Assembly: GCA_900767135.1 (NCBI GenBank)
Contig: CAAFYU010000040.1
Coordinates: 1-64,000 of the forward strand
DNA from: Candidatus Gastranaerophilales bacterium
Lineage (GTDB): Bacteria > Cyanobacteriota > Vampirovibrionia > Gastranaerophilales > Gastranaerophilaceae
DNA: 64,000 bases
Direction: 5' to 3'
Shown here piece by piece: positions 40,314 to 49,579 of this stretch; position 1 is the first letter of the stretch, and each line of letters opens with the position of its first letter. The notes beneath the pieces are model-generated. The model did no database searches and was not told where the DNA came from. It saw only the letters and a list, made by a program, of their open reading frames with translations. The position numbers and the translations under genes are program-made.

Positions 40314-42848
40314 ATGGGAAATATATTAGATAATCTTAACAAAGAACAAAGAGAAGCAGTAGAAACCGTTCGAGGACCTTTACTAGTCCTTGCCGGTGCA
40401 GGTAGCGGAAAAACTAAATTGTTAACTTCAAGAATTGCTTACCTTATACAAAATGGGGTTAAACCTCGAAACATTTTAGCCGTAACATTTACCAACAAAG
40501 CTGCAAAAGAAATGAAAGAACGTCTAGGGAACATCTTGGGCGAAAATGTCGTAAAATATATGTGGGTTGGCACATTCCATGGCATTTGCGGAAGAATTTT
40601 GAGAGAAAACATTGAAAATTATAGTTTTCAATCAGGCAAAAAACTTGATAAAAACTTTTCGATTTATGACGAAACAGATTCCAACGCCGTAATTAAACAG
40701 GCTATTAAAAAACTTAATCTTGATGATAAAGTGTATGCTCCAAAACTTGTAAAAACAGTTATTTCCAACGCTAAAAACAAGATGCAAGACGCGTATACAT
40801 TTGCGACCTTTGCAAGAGATTTCAAGTCACAAAAAATTGCTCAAATTTACGAAGAATATGAAAATTCGCTAAACAACAACAACGCAATCGATTTTGACGA
40901 CATGTTGATGTTGACAGTAAAACTTCTCGAACAGTGCAAAGAAGTTCGTCAACAATACTATGACAGATTTCAACACATTTTGGTCGACGAGTTTCAGGAC
41001 ACCAACATGGCTCAATATAAACTTATTAACATGCTTTATACAAACCTTGAGCCGGATATTCCTGATGAACGCTCTCTTTGCGTTGTAGGTGATGTCGATC
41101 AGTCAATTTACAGTTGGCGTGGTGCTGATTACACGATTATTTTGAACTTCCAAAAAGATTTCAAAAAAACAAAATTAATCAAACTTGAACAAAATTACCG
41201 TTCAACTGCAAACATCTTGAACGTCGCAAACGCAATCATTGAGAACAATACAGAGCGTGTTGATAAAGTTCTTTATTCTCAAAAAGGTGACGGAGAACTA
41301 ATCGACTATTTTGAGGCACAAGATGAAGCGGACGAGGCAAACTTTATTGCAAGCAGAATTAAACAAGATTCAGGCGGAGATTACAACCGTTACGCAATTC
41401 TTTATCGTACAAACTCGCAATCTCGTGCACTTGAAGAAGCTTGCATGGGTGCCGGAATTCCGTATAAAATTTACGGCGGTCTAAAATTCTACGACCGTAA
41501 AGAAGTAAAGGACATTATTGCGTACTTGAAATTAATCTACAACACTGATGATTCGCAAAGTTTCAGAAGGATTGTAAACGTTCCAAAACGTGCAATCGGT
41601 GATACGACGGTTAAGAATTTGGCAGAATTCGCTGATAAAGAAGACATAAGCCTTTTTGCAGCATGCCAGCGAATTGAAGAAGCTGATGAAATTCCGCCAA
41701 GAACTCGTTCAAAATTAAAAGATTTTTCAGAGCTGATTTTGAAGTTTGTAAATGCGAAAGACTCTTATTCTTTGCAAGATTTCGTAACTCTTGTCATCGA
41801 AAAAACAGGGTATTTGACAGAATTACAATCACAAAACACACCTGAAAGTGAAGCTGATATTGAAAACTTGCAAGAATTGGTAAATGTTGCGGGCGAATTT
41901 GTTCCGGAAGAAAGCGACAATGCTTTGGGCGAATTTTTGCAACAAGTTGCTCTCGTATCAGATTTGGACGGAATGGAAGATATTTCAAACAACGTAACTT
42001 TGATGACTTTACACTCCGCAAAAGGTTTGGAATTCCCGATTGTGTTCCTTGCCGGCTGTGATGAAGGTGTATTCCCACACCAAAGAACCTTCAATATTCC
42101 ATCAGAAATGGAAGAAGAACGTCGCTTGATGTACGTTGGGGTTACTCGTGCAGAAGAAAAACTTTACCTGACATCTGCGAAACGCCGTCAAATGTGGGGT
42201 GAATACAAATATTACAACCCATCAAGATTTATTGATGAAATTCCACCGCAACTGTTGAACAAAATAGGCTTTGAAGGCTCTACAAGCGGAACTTCTACAT
42301 TCCAAAATGCAGTTTCCAAAGCAAGAACAGGCAAATCAAATTATTCATATTCATCTGCACAATCAGATAGTTTTGGCTATATAAAACCTTCATCAGGCTT
42401 TGGAAAAGGCTTTGTTGCCCCGACAAGAGGACTTGCAACAGGCAAATCTCAAAGTGACAGACAAAGACAAAATTCCGCATACTCTCAACAACCTCACAGA
42501 ACGCCATCTCGCACGATTTTGGTAAAATCACAGGCAAACAAACAGCGTGATGATGAGAGAGTTAAGGAATTTTTCAAAGACAACGCAATTAAACGCATGC
42601 TTGAAGAAAAAAAACAAAAAGAGCGTATACAACAGGCAGAAGAAGCTGAACGCCAACGTCGAATGGAAGCAACAACTCCAATTGAATATGTATTTAATGT
42701 CGGCGAAAGAGTTTTCCATGATAAGCTTGGCATCGGACATATTCAAGACGTAACCCAAATCGGTGACAGTATGATGTACACAATAGATTTTGGTACACAA
42801 GGCGTAAAAGCAATGGACGCTGCATACGCTAAGTTAAAAAAATTCTAA
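40314..42848 (+). CDS. pcrA: UvrD/PcrA-type DNA helicase
   Basis: An 844-residue superfamily 1A 3'-5' helicase for repair and replication-conflict removal. Motifs are the Q-motif LNKEQREAV, Walker A VLAGAGSGKT, VTFTNKAAKEMK, the DEFQDTN box, GDVDQSIYSWRGAD, EQNYRST, TLHSAKGLEFP and VGVTRAEEKLY. The C-terminal 120 residues include a basic low-complexity segment and a final Tudor-like FNVGERVFHDKLGIGHI module, as in PcrA/UvrD. I start it at MGNILDNLN because this fits the family and has TAGGGAT upstream; an upstream ATG at 40272 is possible. Confidence 0.95.
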   Translation: MGNILDNLNKEQREAVETVRGPLLVLAGAGSGKTKLLTSRIAYLIQNGVKPRNILAVTFTNKAAKEMKERLGNILGENVVKYMWVGTFHGICGRILRENIENYSFQSGKKLDKNFSIYDETDSNAVIKQAIKKLNLDDKVYAPKLVKTVISNAKNKMQDAYTFATFARDFKSQKIAQIYEEYENSLNNNNAIDFDDMLMLTVKLLEQCKEVRQQYYDRFQHILVDEFQDTNMAQYKLINMLYTNLEPDIPDERSLCVVGDVDQSIYSWRGADYTIILNFQKDFKKTKLIKLEQNYRSTANILNVANAIIENNTERVDKVLYSQKGDGELIDYFEAQDEADEANFIASRIKQDSGGDYNRYAILYRTNSQSRALEEACMGAGIPYKIYGGLKFYDRKEVKDIIAYLKLIYNTDDSQSFRRIVNVPKRAIGDTTVKNLAEFADKEDISLFAACQRIEEADEIPPRTRSKLKDFSELILKFVNAKDSYSLQDFVTLVIEKTGYLTELQSQNTPESEADIENLQELVNVAGEFVPEESDNALGEFLQQVALVSDLDGMEDISNNVTLMTLHSAKGLEFPIVFLAGCDEGVFPHQRTFNIPSEMEEERRLMYVGVTRAEEKLYLTSAKRRQMWGEYKYYNPSRFIDEIPPQLLNKIGFEGSTSGTSTFQNAVSKARTGKSNYSYSSAQSDSFGYIKPSSGFGKGFVAPTRGLATGKSQSDRQRQNSAYSQQPHRTPSRTILVKSQANKQRDDERVKEFFKDNAIKRMLEEKKQKERIQQAEEAERQRRMEATTPIEYVFNVGERVFHDKLGIGHIQDVTQIGDSMMYTIDFGTQGVKAMDAAYAKLKKF

Positions 42849-42881
42849 TAAAAAACGATATCGTCACAAAATTCAAAAGTC

Positions 42882-44354
42882 CTAGCCGAATGTTTTGAAT
42901 GAATTTTGAACGTTTTTGTCTACAACATTTTTCACTGATTCATATTCAGTTTGAAGTGCAGAGTGTTCTGTATCAAGTTTTTTCAATTCAAGATCAAGTT
43001 TTTTATCTTTGTTTTCCAAATCTTGCATATCTTGATTGTACTTAGATTCAGCTTTTGCAATAGCTCTTTCATCTGCTACTTCTTGAATACAATTGTCTTC
43101 CGAAATTGTCGTTGTTTTGAACGATTTTGAAGTTGTTGAATAGTATTCAAGTCTAAGTGAACCATCTCTCAAAGCTGCTTCAAAAACTGTGTTATCTTTC
43201 AAAGGAGATTTTTCAACATTTCCTGCTGTGCCTGTACCTTTTGAAGAATATTTAAAGTGTTCAGGATCTTTTACCGCATCAGCCGGCGTATTGGTATATG
43301 TAAAATATCCGCTTGATTGCATTTTTGTGAAGATATTTTTGTAATAAGTCAACATTGACTTGTTATCTGCATTATTTGCAGTCTTCAATAAATCTTGATT
43401 ATATTGAAGGTTGTAATTCTTATCTTGACCGCCGTTGTTGTTTCTCAAATATGCTTCTGTAATCGCCATTGCATAATCAAACAACTCACGTTGCTCATCT
43501 GTTGTGCCTTCATAGTTTATCGGATCATAGATTCTTTTACCATCTTTATCTTTTGCATAAACTGGTTTTGATGTATCGTAAACAGGAATTTTTTCGCCAT
43601 TGTCGTCCAAAACTTCATTACCGTCATCATCTGTTTGATAAATCTTATTCTTATCACTATCAACAGCTTGTTCATACTTATTTGAGCCATCGGCATTTTT
43701 TTCAATTCTTGCATAACCGACGTAACCTTGTCCGATTGCATAACCACCGTTTTCATCAACTGTTTCCGTAAAACTAAAACCGAAGTCGTGTTCATTATCA
43801 CCAAGATTTACACCAATTGTAGCAAAATATTTATCCCAAGCGTCATGGATTTGTTGTTTTGCTGCTACTGTTTTAGGGTTTTCGTAAGCACCTTCTTCTC
43901 CTTTTATCGCCGCAATTTCGTTTCCAACTGCATCTTTTTTAAACCATTTTTCATCTGAACTATTTACGTCGATATCAACTTGCGAATAGCCCGCAACATT
44001 TGCCAAAAACTGGTTGTAGTTGCCGTTTGCTTTTTGATAAGCTAATGCAATATTTTTTGTTACCAAAACTTTACCTTTTGTATCTGTAACAACATACTGC
44101 TTAGTATTTGCAGCCATTTCAGGCCCTGTCATAACTGTATATGAAATATCCGTATAAGTAGCATCAGCACCGTTAAAACCTGTTAAAACAGTTAATTTAG
44201 TAGTTTCCAATGCCTCGTTATACTCAGCAGTAATCTGTTGCGTTTGATCAGACAACCGTTGTTTTGCATAGGAAATACTTTGACCACTATTTTCATTATT
44301 GGTCAATCTTGCTGTTATGCTTAATAGTCTAGCTTGTGATGCTGCCATTCCCAT
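42882..44354 (-). CDS. large unrecognised protein with N-terminal AASQARLLSIT motif
   Basis: This 490-residue protein starts MGMAASQARLLSITARLTNN and continues as a long helical region (SYAKQRLSDQTQQITAEYNE). It ends with a long coiled-coil-like stretch (residues about 435-490). The middle has Asp/Asn-rich loops (DSDKNKIYQTDDDGNEVLDD) resembling calcium-binding repeats. The helical ends around a variable centre recall flagellin- or hook-like surface proteins, but that is only an architectural analogy. No Sec signal peptide is present. The start is fixed by AAGGAAAAT nine bases upstream. Confidence 0.75.
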   Translation of the reverse strand: MGMAASQARLLSITARLTNNENSGQSISYAKQRLSDQTQQITAEYNEALETTKLTVLTGFNGADATYTDISYTVMTGPEMAANTKQYVVTDTKGKVLVTKNIALAYQKANGNYNQFLANVAGYSQVDIDVNSSDEKWFKKDAVGNEIAAIKGEEGAYENPKTVAAKQQIHDAWDKYFATIGVNLGDNEHDFGFSFTETVDENGGYAIGQGYVGYARIEKNADGSNKYEQAVDSDKNKIYQTDDDGNEVLDDNGEKIPVYDTSKPVYAKDKDGKRIYDPINYEGTTDEQRELFDYAMAITEAYLRNNNGGQDKNYNLQYNQDLLKTANNADNKSMLTYYKNIFTKMQSSGYFTYTNTPADAVKDPEHFKYSSKGTGTAGNVEKSPLKDNTVFEAALRDGSLRLEYYSTTSKSFKTTTISEDNCIQEVADERAIAKAESKYNQDMQDLENKDKKLDLELKKLDTEHSALQTEYESVKNVVDKNVQNSFKTFG

Positions 44355-44462
44355 AATAGATTTTCCTTTCAAAACTGTACATATCTATTTACGGCACAAA
44401 CGATAAAAAACTTTAAGGAGACAAAAACAATGTAACAATTTGTTTACATTGTTTTAGTTTTT

Positions 44463-45338
44463 CTAAACAACAATTAAACATAAAATCAAAATCAAAGAAT
44501 AATAAACCATCAAATTTCTTGGTTGCAAAAGTCTGTAATAAAATTCTTTTACATCTCCGCCACAAGTGTATGTTTTTAAAGAATTATAAAGTTTAAATAC
44601 GAGTGGAATAAGCAAAAATGTTAAAACTAAATAATAATTTTTTAGCATAAATACTAATAAAACTGTTGCGGCATAAGCTATTCCATACAAAACAAAAACT
44701 CCGTTTATAGCCTTGTTTTTATCCCCCAAACGGCAAGCAAGAGTCATTTTATGGGCATTCATATCCCCCTCAAAGTCAAGCACAGTGTGCACATACATCA
44801 TTCCTATCGTAAACATCACAACCGCGACAGACATCACAAAAACGGTCCACGAAAATCGTCCAGTCATTACAAAATAAACACCCTCAAAAAGTAAAGGTCC
44901 AAAAGCCGTTCCAACCGCCAATTCGCTAAGCCCTCTTTGTGACAATTTTGCATAAATAAGAGTTATAATTCCGCCAATTTTTGCCAAAATCACAACCGGA
45001 AAACCGCATCTCAAAAACAAAATAAACCCCATGCCGGCAGCGATTGCAAGGTAAGCAATAACAACTCTCAACACATCATTTATCGTTGCAGAACCATCTT
45101 TTATATAAGCACATTTACATTTTTGCGAATTTTCAGGCAAATTTTTGTAATCCACGTAATCATCAAACAGATTTGTTGCAAGGTGAGCAAAAGAAATTCC
45201 CACAAGTGCAAGCACTCCATTTAAAATATTTCCACCTAGTTTCAGTGAGTAAACAAAAATAACAAGCCACGACAAAAGCGTCATAGGCAATGAAAACAGT
45301 CTTGAATTTTTAAGCCAAAAACAAATATTTTTCATCAT
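44463..45338 (-). CDS. UbiA-family prenyltransferase, MenA-like
   Basis: A 291-residue polytopic membrane protein with the two UbiA aspartate motifs: NLFDDYVDYKN (residues about 59-69) and VLDFEGDMNAHK. UbiA enzymes attach polyprenyl chains to aromatic acceptors. With menG at 9642 elsewhere in the window, a menaquinone role (MenA, prenylating dihydroxynaphthoate) is the best guess, but subfamily assignment by eye is weak. The start overlaps the preceding small gene by four bases, so they are coupled. Confidence 0.8.
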   Translation of the reverse strand: MMKNICFWLKNSRLFSLPMTLLSWLVIFVYSLKLGGNILNGVLALVGISFAHLATNLFDDYVDYKNLPENSQKCKCAYIKDGSATINDVLRVVIAYLAIAAGMGFILFLRCGFPVVILAKIGGIITLIYAKLSQRGLSELAVGTAFGPLLFEGVYFVMTGRFSWTVFVMSVAVVMFTIGMMYVHTVLDFEGDMNAHKMTLACRLGDKNKAINGVFVLYGIAYAATVLLVFMLKNYYLVLTFLLIPLVFKLYNSLKTYTCGGDVKEFYYRLLQPRNLMVYYSLILILCLIVV

Positions 45339-45553
45339 AAAAGTAGGTTTTCTATCCCTTTAACCGCCTCATAAGTCGCACCTGCTTCCAAAATCTCCTC
45401 AGCAGTCAAACCAAAAAGAGTAATCAAAGAATATGCCTCTTTATCCGAAGAGTTTAACATTTCAGCAGTCATTTTTATAGCCTCTTCTCGGCTAAGATTA
45501 GTGAACGGTTGGTTTTTACCCTTATAGATAATTCTTTTTTTCGACTTGCCCAA
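45335..45553 (-). CDS. small hypothetical protein coupled to the UbiA gene
   Basis: A 72-residue basic-then-acidic protein (MGKSKKRIIYKGKNQPFTNL, EEAIKMTAEMLNSSDKEAY) ending in a short helix. I do not recognise it. It lies one base after the ROK gene and overlaps the UbiA gene by four bases, so it is almost certainly expressed as part of that operon. Confidence 0.7.
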   Translation of the reverse strand: MGKSKKRIIYKGKNQPFTNLSREEAIKMTAEMLNSSDKEAYSLITLFGLTAEEILEAGATYEAVKGIENLLL

Positions 45554-45554
45554 A

Positions 45555-46421
45555 CTATTTTACCCCCAAAGCTAAAAGTGCCGCACCTATCATGCCTGAA
45601 TAATTACCGGCAGATGCCTTAACCACTTTAAACGGTTGGGTAACAATTTGCGAATTTGCCTCTTTTTCCAAATATTCAATATCCACAAACTCTGCCATAG
45701 AGCCTGATAGCACAACACAATCAGGGTCAAATAAATTTGCAAGTCCGATAATTCCTTCTAAAATATCATTTTGCCAAGTGTCAAAAATCTTCTTCATCAT
45801 CGGTTCATTTATACGCTCAATCACGTCATAAGTCGTTATTTCAGGGTTTTGCGAAATTTCTTCGGCTGTCTTTTTTAAGCCTGTGCCTGATGCATAAGCT
45901 TCAAAGCAATCCCAACTTCCGCAAGTACATTTTCTGTGTTTGTCGGTACGCATTTTAAAGTGCATTTCGCCTGCCGCCCCGCTTTTGCCCTTGTAGAGCT
46001 TTCCGTCGACAATAATTCCGCCGCCAACACCTGTTCCAAGCGTAATCATAACCGAATACGGCATATTTTTCGAAGCACCAATTACATATTCAGCCCAAGC
46101 CGCACAATTAGCGTCGTTTTCAACAAAAACAGGCTTTGTACTAAGACCTGCAAAATCCATTGTCGGATATTCTTTTGCAATATTTCCGGTCGAACCCAAA
46201 ATCCTATCATGTGTCTTATTTACGGCTCCACAAGTCGAAAACGCAATTACATCAACTTCTGCCTCGTGTTTTTTTATAATCTCTTCAAAAAGTTTTTTGA
46301 TTTCTGCAAAAGTTTTAGGGGTATGATGTTTTTCAATTTCAGAAACAATTTCACCATTTTCATTAATTATGGCATTATAAACCTTTGTACCACCAACATC
46401 TATTCCTAACGCTTTTCGCAT
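45555..46421 (-). CDS. ROK-family sugar kinase
   Basis: The 288-residue protein has the N-terminal ATP site GIDVGGTKV, catalytic region ENDANCAAWAEYV, GTGVGGGIIVDGKLYKG and the ROK zinc motif CTCGSWDCFEAYASG. Glucokinase is possible, but the gene directly follows nanE, so N-acetylmannosamine kinase (NanK) activity is also plausible. AAAGG precedes the ATG. It continues into the small gene and UbiA. Confidence 0.9.
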   Translation of the reverse strand: MRKALGIDVGGTKVYNAIINENGEIVSEIEKHHTPKTFAEIKKLFEEIIKKHEAEVDVIAFSTCGAVNKTHDRILGSTGNIAKEYPTMDFAGLSTKPVFVENDANCAAWAEYVIGASKNMPYSVMITLGTGVGGGIIVDGKLYKGKSGAAGEMHFKMRTDKHRKCTCGSWDCFEAYASGTGLKKTAEEISQNPEITTYDVIERINEPMMKKIFDTWQNDILEGIIGLANLFDPDCVVLSGSMAEFVDIEYLEKEANSQIVTQPFKVVKASAGNYSGMIGAALLALGVK

Positions 46422-46481
46422 ATCATAACCTTTCTTTTTTGTTTTTTACCTTTGAACTTTGCGTTCCCAGCCCTTTAAATT

Positions 46482-47165
46482 TTATCCTCTTTGAACAAAT
46501 CGCTTCGTAATCAATTGCGGACGTGTAATCGCAGAACCGATTACAACACAGTGAGCCCCCAATTCAAAAGCTTTCGTAACCTGTTCAGGCTCCCAAATTC
46601 GTCCTTCAAGAATTACGGGAAGTTTTGTATTTTCGACCAACTGTTTCAATAGCTCAAAATCAGGACCTTCGCCACGATTTAAAGAAAATTGAGTATAACC
46701 GGAAAGAGTTGTCGAAAGAATATTCGCACCGAGTTTTTCAGCATTCAAACCTTCTTCCAAAGTCGAAATATCCGCCATTGAAGCTCTGTTGTTGATTTTT
46801 ATATATTTAATCAATTCTTCAAGCTTCGCTCCGTTCGGACGTTCCCTCATCGTGCCGTCAAATGCAATTACATCAGCACCGGCTTCCACAAGCGAAATAA
46901 CCTCTTTCAAAGTCGGAGTTATATAAACGATTTCCTTGTAATTTGCAGGGATAACATTTGGCTTTGTCAAACCGATTACAGGTACATCAAAGAGTTTTTT
47001 AGCGTTTTTAACATCTCTTACACCCGCAACTCTAAGTGCTCCGGCTCCACCTTTTACAACGGATTTCATCATCGCATTGATGCAATCTTCTTGATACAAC
47101 GGCTCAGAAGGCATTGCCTGAACTGAAACTACAACTTTTCCTTTTAATCTATCAATAATATTCAT
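46482..47165 (-). CDS. nanE: N-acetylmannosamine-6-phosphate 2-epimerase
   Basis: NanE converts ManNAc-6-phosphate to GlcNAc-6-phosphate in sialic-acid and amino-sugar catabolism. The 227-residue TIM barrel shows VVVSVQAMPSEPLY, VIGLTKPN, ADVIAFDGTMRERP and VVIGSAITRPQLITKRF. The start at 47165 fits the family and lies six bases after TATAAT. First gene of nanE-ROK-small gene-ubiA. No nanA is present in the window. Confidence 0.93.
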   Translation of the reverse strand: MNIIDRLKGKVVVSVQAMPSEPLYQEDCINAMMKSVVKGGAGALRVAGVRDVKNAKKLFDVPVIGLTKPNVIPANYKEIVYITPTLKEVISLVEAGADVIAFDGTMRERPNGAKLEELIKYIKINNRASMADISTLEEGLNAEKLGANILSTTLSGYTQFSLNRGEGPDFELLKQLVENTKLPVILEGRIWEPEQVTKAFELGAHCVVIGSAITRPQLITKRFVQRG

Positions 47166-47177
47166 ACAATTATTATA
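47166..47177 (-). promoter_or_regulatory. leaderless -10 element of nanE
   Basis: On the minus strand TATAAT (47177-47172) is followed by AATTGT and ATG 47165. Confidence 0.65.
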
Positions 47178-47220
47178 CATTAAAAATTTATATTTGAGGT
47201 ATAATAATTAAAAAGGTAAC

Positions 47221-47255
47221 AGGACGATAAGACAATAGGTCTATAAGTCCGTATA
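47221..47255. repeat. family E repeat fragment
   Basis: AGGACGATAAGACAATAGGT then CTATAAGTCC is the reverse complement of a GGACTTAT...CTTATCGTCCT unit, as at 241-316 and 63805-63878. It sits just upstream of the M16 peptidase gene. Confidence 0.5.
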
Positions 47256-47298
47256 GTGAGAGTTTTAAAACTTAAAATTTATATAGAGAGGTTTTAAT

Positions 47299-48627
47299 AT
47301 GCAAAAGAGTACAGTAAAATATCCATACCTTACAGAAGATGTAGAGATTTACGAAAGAGAAAACGGACACAAAATCGTTCTTGCACACAAAGAAGGTGAA
47401 CTTGTAAACGTTAGTACTTGGGTAAAAACAGGTTCTATCAACGAAGATGATAAAATCAACGGAATTTCTCACTTTCTGGAACACTTGATGTTCAAAGGAA
47501 CTCACAAACATAAAGCCGGATATTTTGACAGAACTCTTGAAGCCAAAGGAGCAATCGTAAATGCTGCAACTTGGAAAGATTACACTTTCTACTACGTTAC
47601 TCTTCCAAAAGGTGCAGAAGGTAAAGACTTAGACCTTGCAATAGAACTTCACGCCGATATGATGCTTGACCCCGTTTTGCCGGAAGAAGAAATCGGAGCA
47701 CCATTCGACTTAAATAATCCGAAAGTTACCGACAAACGCGAACGTCACGTTGTAATTGAAGAGATTAGAATGCGTAAAGACCAAAACTGGACAAAAGTTT
47801 ACAACGCTTGCAATTTCAACATGTACAAAAAACACCCTTATAAACGCGACGTAATCGGCACGCCGGAAATTATTTCACAAGTAACTCGTGATGAAATAAT
47901 GAATTACTACAAAACTTTCTATTCTCCGGAAAATATGACAACTATTATCGTCGGAGATTTTGACAAAGAAAAAATCTTAGCAAAGGTTGAAAAAGAATTT
48001 GACTTCAAAGGTCGCCCAAATGCACCAAAAAGAGTTAATGAGATTGACTCTCCGACAGATCATACAATTGTTGTTGAAAACAAAGCACAAACAAACACGT
48101 CTTATTTGATGTTCGGATTTTTAGGACCAAAAGCAAATCAACTTAAAGAAAACATTGAACTTGATATTATCAGTATAATTTTAGGCGAAAGCACAAGTTC
48201 TAGAATGTATCAAAACTTGATTGAAAAACAGCCTGAACAAATCTTTATGATGGCGAATGCAGAACATTATCAATTCAAAGACGGAAACAATTTCTTTGTC
48301 CAAGCAAACTTCAAACCTGAAAAGAAAGATATTGCAATTGACTTAGTCAAAAAAGAAATTGAAAACCTTCTTGTAACACCGATTAGCGAAGAAGAACTTG
48401 CAAAAGCGAAGAAGAAAATCAAATCTCGTTTTGCTTATGCAGCAGAAACAGTTTCTGAAATCGGCGAAACAATCGGTTACTATATGACTGTTTGCGAAGA
48501 CTTAAAGCTTGTTGAAGATTATTTGAAAGACCTTGATGCAATTACAATTCAAGATCTTGAAGCAACAATAAAGAAATATTTAAATATCAATAATGCAGTG
48601 ATTTCAATTCTTGAACCGGAAAAATAA
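47299..48627 (+). CDS. M16-family zinc metallopeptidase
   Basis: The 442-residue protein has the inverted zinc motif HFLEH (H58, E61, H62) and a downstream third ligand in HVVIEEIRM (about E154). The second, non-catalytic half has FGFLGPKANQ and SSRMYQNLIEKQ. Single-chain bacterial M16B proteins of this size degrade peptides in the cytoplasm or periplasm; no signal peptide is seen. The start is supported by GAGAGG. It is transcribed divergently from nanE. Confidence 0.92.
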   Translation: MQKSTVKYPYLTEDVEIYERENGHKIVLAHKEGELVNVSTWVKTGSINEDDKINGISHFLEHLMFKGTHKHKAGYFDRTLEAKGAIVNAATWKDYTFYYVTLPKGAEGKDLDLAIELHADMMLDPVLPEEEIGAPFDLNNPKVTDKRERHVVIEEIRMRKDQNWTKVYNACNFNMYKKHPYKRDVIGTPEIISQVTRDEIMNYYKTFYSPENMTTIIVGDFDKEKILAKVEKEFDFKGRPNAPKRVNEIDSPTDHTIVVENKAQTNTSYLMFGFLGPKANQLKENIELDIISIILGESTSSRMYQNLIEKQPEQIFMMANAEHYQFKDGNNFFVQANFKPEKKDIAIDLVKKEIENLLVTPISEEELAKAKKKIKSRFAYAAETVSEIGETIGYYMTVCEDLKLVEDYLKDLDAITIQDLEATIKKYLNINNAVISILEPEK

Positions 48628-48680
48628 AACATATAAGTATATATGTTTTTTCATGTTGTTATTATAGCATAAACTTTCTA

Positions 48681-48824
48681 CCACCCTCGCCCCTACGGGG
48701 AGAGCGGATTGTGAGCTGAGGGCGAAGGAAGCACACGGCGGCGTGGAGCCGGCGGAGCATTCCGTAGACCCGTTAAGCGCGAACAACCAAGCAGGGTGTC
48801 ACGAAGTGACGGGTGAGGGGTTCT
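48681..48824. repeat. family C palindromic repeat split by a GC-rich insertion (C4)
   Basis: CCACCCTCGCCCCTACGGGG (left) and GGTGTCACGAAGTGACGGGT GAGGGG (right) are the two ends of a family C element. Between them lie about 85 bases, GATTGTGAGCTGAGGGCGAA through AAGCGCGAACAACCAAGCA, far richer in G+C than any other stretch of the window and not found in the other copies. Confidence 0.7.
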
Positions 48825-48833
48825 AGCCTTTTA

Positions 48834-49424
48834 TTATTTATAATTTTTCAAAAATTCCAGCACATTTCTCAGTGCTTTACCCCTGTGTGAAATTTTGTTC
48901 TTTTCTTCTTCGGAAAGTTCGGCAATTGTAACTTCTTGCACTTGCTCTTGAAGTGGGAGGGTTGGTATAAACACAGGATCATACCCAAAACCGTTTGTGC
49001 CGGATTGTTTTCTTGCAATTTCACCATGGCATTCGCCTCGGGTTTGAAAAACTATTTCGCCATCTGGGTTTACGATTGTCATTGCACAAACAAATTTTGC
49101 TTTACGATTTTCTTTTTCACTCATTGCATTTAGCAATTTGTCAATTCTTGCTTGTGGAGTGTCGGCGTATCTTGCAGAATATATCCCTGGGGCTCCATCA
49201 AGTGCGTCAACACAAAGTCCTGAATCATCAGCAAGAGCCATCATTCCACTAAGCCTTGCAGCTTCTTTTGCTTTAATATATGAATTTTCTTCAAAAGTCG
49301 TTCCATCTTCTATCGGGTCAAAACCTTTCGGAGGCAAGACAAATTCAATGCCAGAACCTTTGGCAATGTCGTTTACTTCTTGGAGTTTATGCGGATTTGA
49401 TGTTGCGAATACGATGTTAGTCAT
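48834..49424 (-). CDS. rdgB: XTP/dITP pyrophosphatase (RdgB/HAM1)
   Basis: RdgB removes non-canonical purine triphosphates (ITP, XTP) from the nucleotide pool. The 196-residue protein has the signature FATSNPHKLQEVNDI at the N-terminus, FEENSYIKAKEAA, LADDSGLCVDALDGAPGIYS and the C-terminal SHRGKALRN. AGGAAA precedes the ATG. It lies downstream of uppS on the same strand, with repeat B3 between. Confidence 0.96.
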   Translation of the reverse strand: MTNIVFATSNPHKLQEVNDIAKGSGIEFVLPPKGFDPIEDGTTFEENSYIKAKEAARLSGMMALADDSGLCVDALDGAPGIYSARYADTPQARIDKLLNAMSEKENRKAKFVCAMTIVNPDGEIVFQTRGECHGEIARKQSGTNGFGYDPVFIPTLPLQEQVQEVTIAELSEEEKNKISHRGKALRNVLEFLKNYK

Positions 49425-49445
49425 TGGGAATTTCCTTATTTTTTA

Positions 49446-49570
49446 TAGTAAATAGTGAGTGGTGAGTAGTGAATGGTGAATGGTGCTTATAACTCGCTTT
49501 GCTCGAAAAATAAATTTGGCGTAAGCCCGTAAAGGTCTACTCACTATTTCACTATTCACCATTCACTATA
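49446..49570. repeat. family B palindromic repeat (copy B3)
   Basis: Arms GTGAGTGGTGAGTAGTGAAT and TTTCACTATTCACCATTCAC enclose a core with ACTCGCTTTGCTCGAAAAAT and GGCGTAAGCCCGTAAAGG. It separates uppS from rdgB. Confidence 0.85.
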
Positions 49571-49579
49571 AAAATAAAA

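Noticed and set aside
43469..43771. His/Leu-rich plus-strand frame opposite the 490-residue gene
   Set aside because: It is a shadow of Asp/Asn-rich codons on the other strand with no start signal.
47690..47760. Repeat-derived insertion in the M16 peptidase (segment GAPFDLNNPKVTDKR)
   Set aside because: The segment looked like an insert before the third zinc ligand, but its DNA matches none of the repeat families seen here, and length varies naturally at this point in M16 proteins.
48604..48786. 60-codon minus-strand frame across the GC-rich block of repeat C4
   Set aside because: It lies inside a split palindromic repeat, has no ribosome binding site, and its composition follows the repeat rather than coding use.
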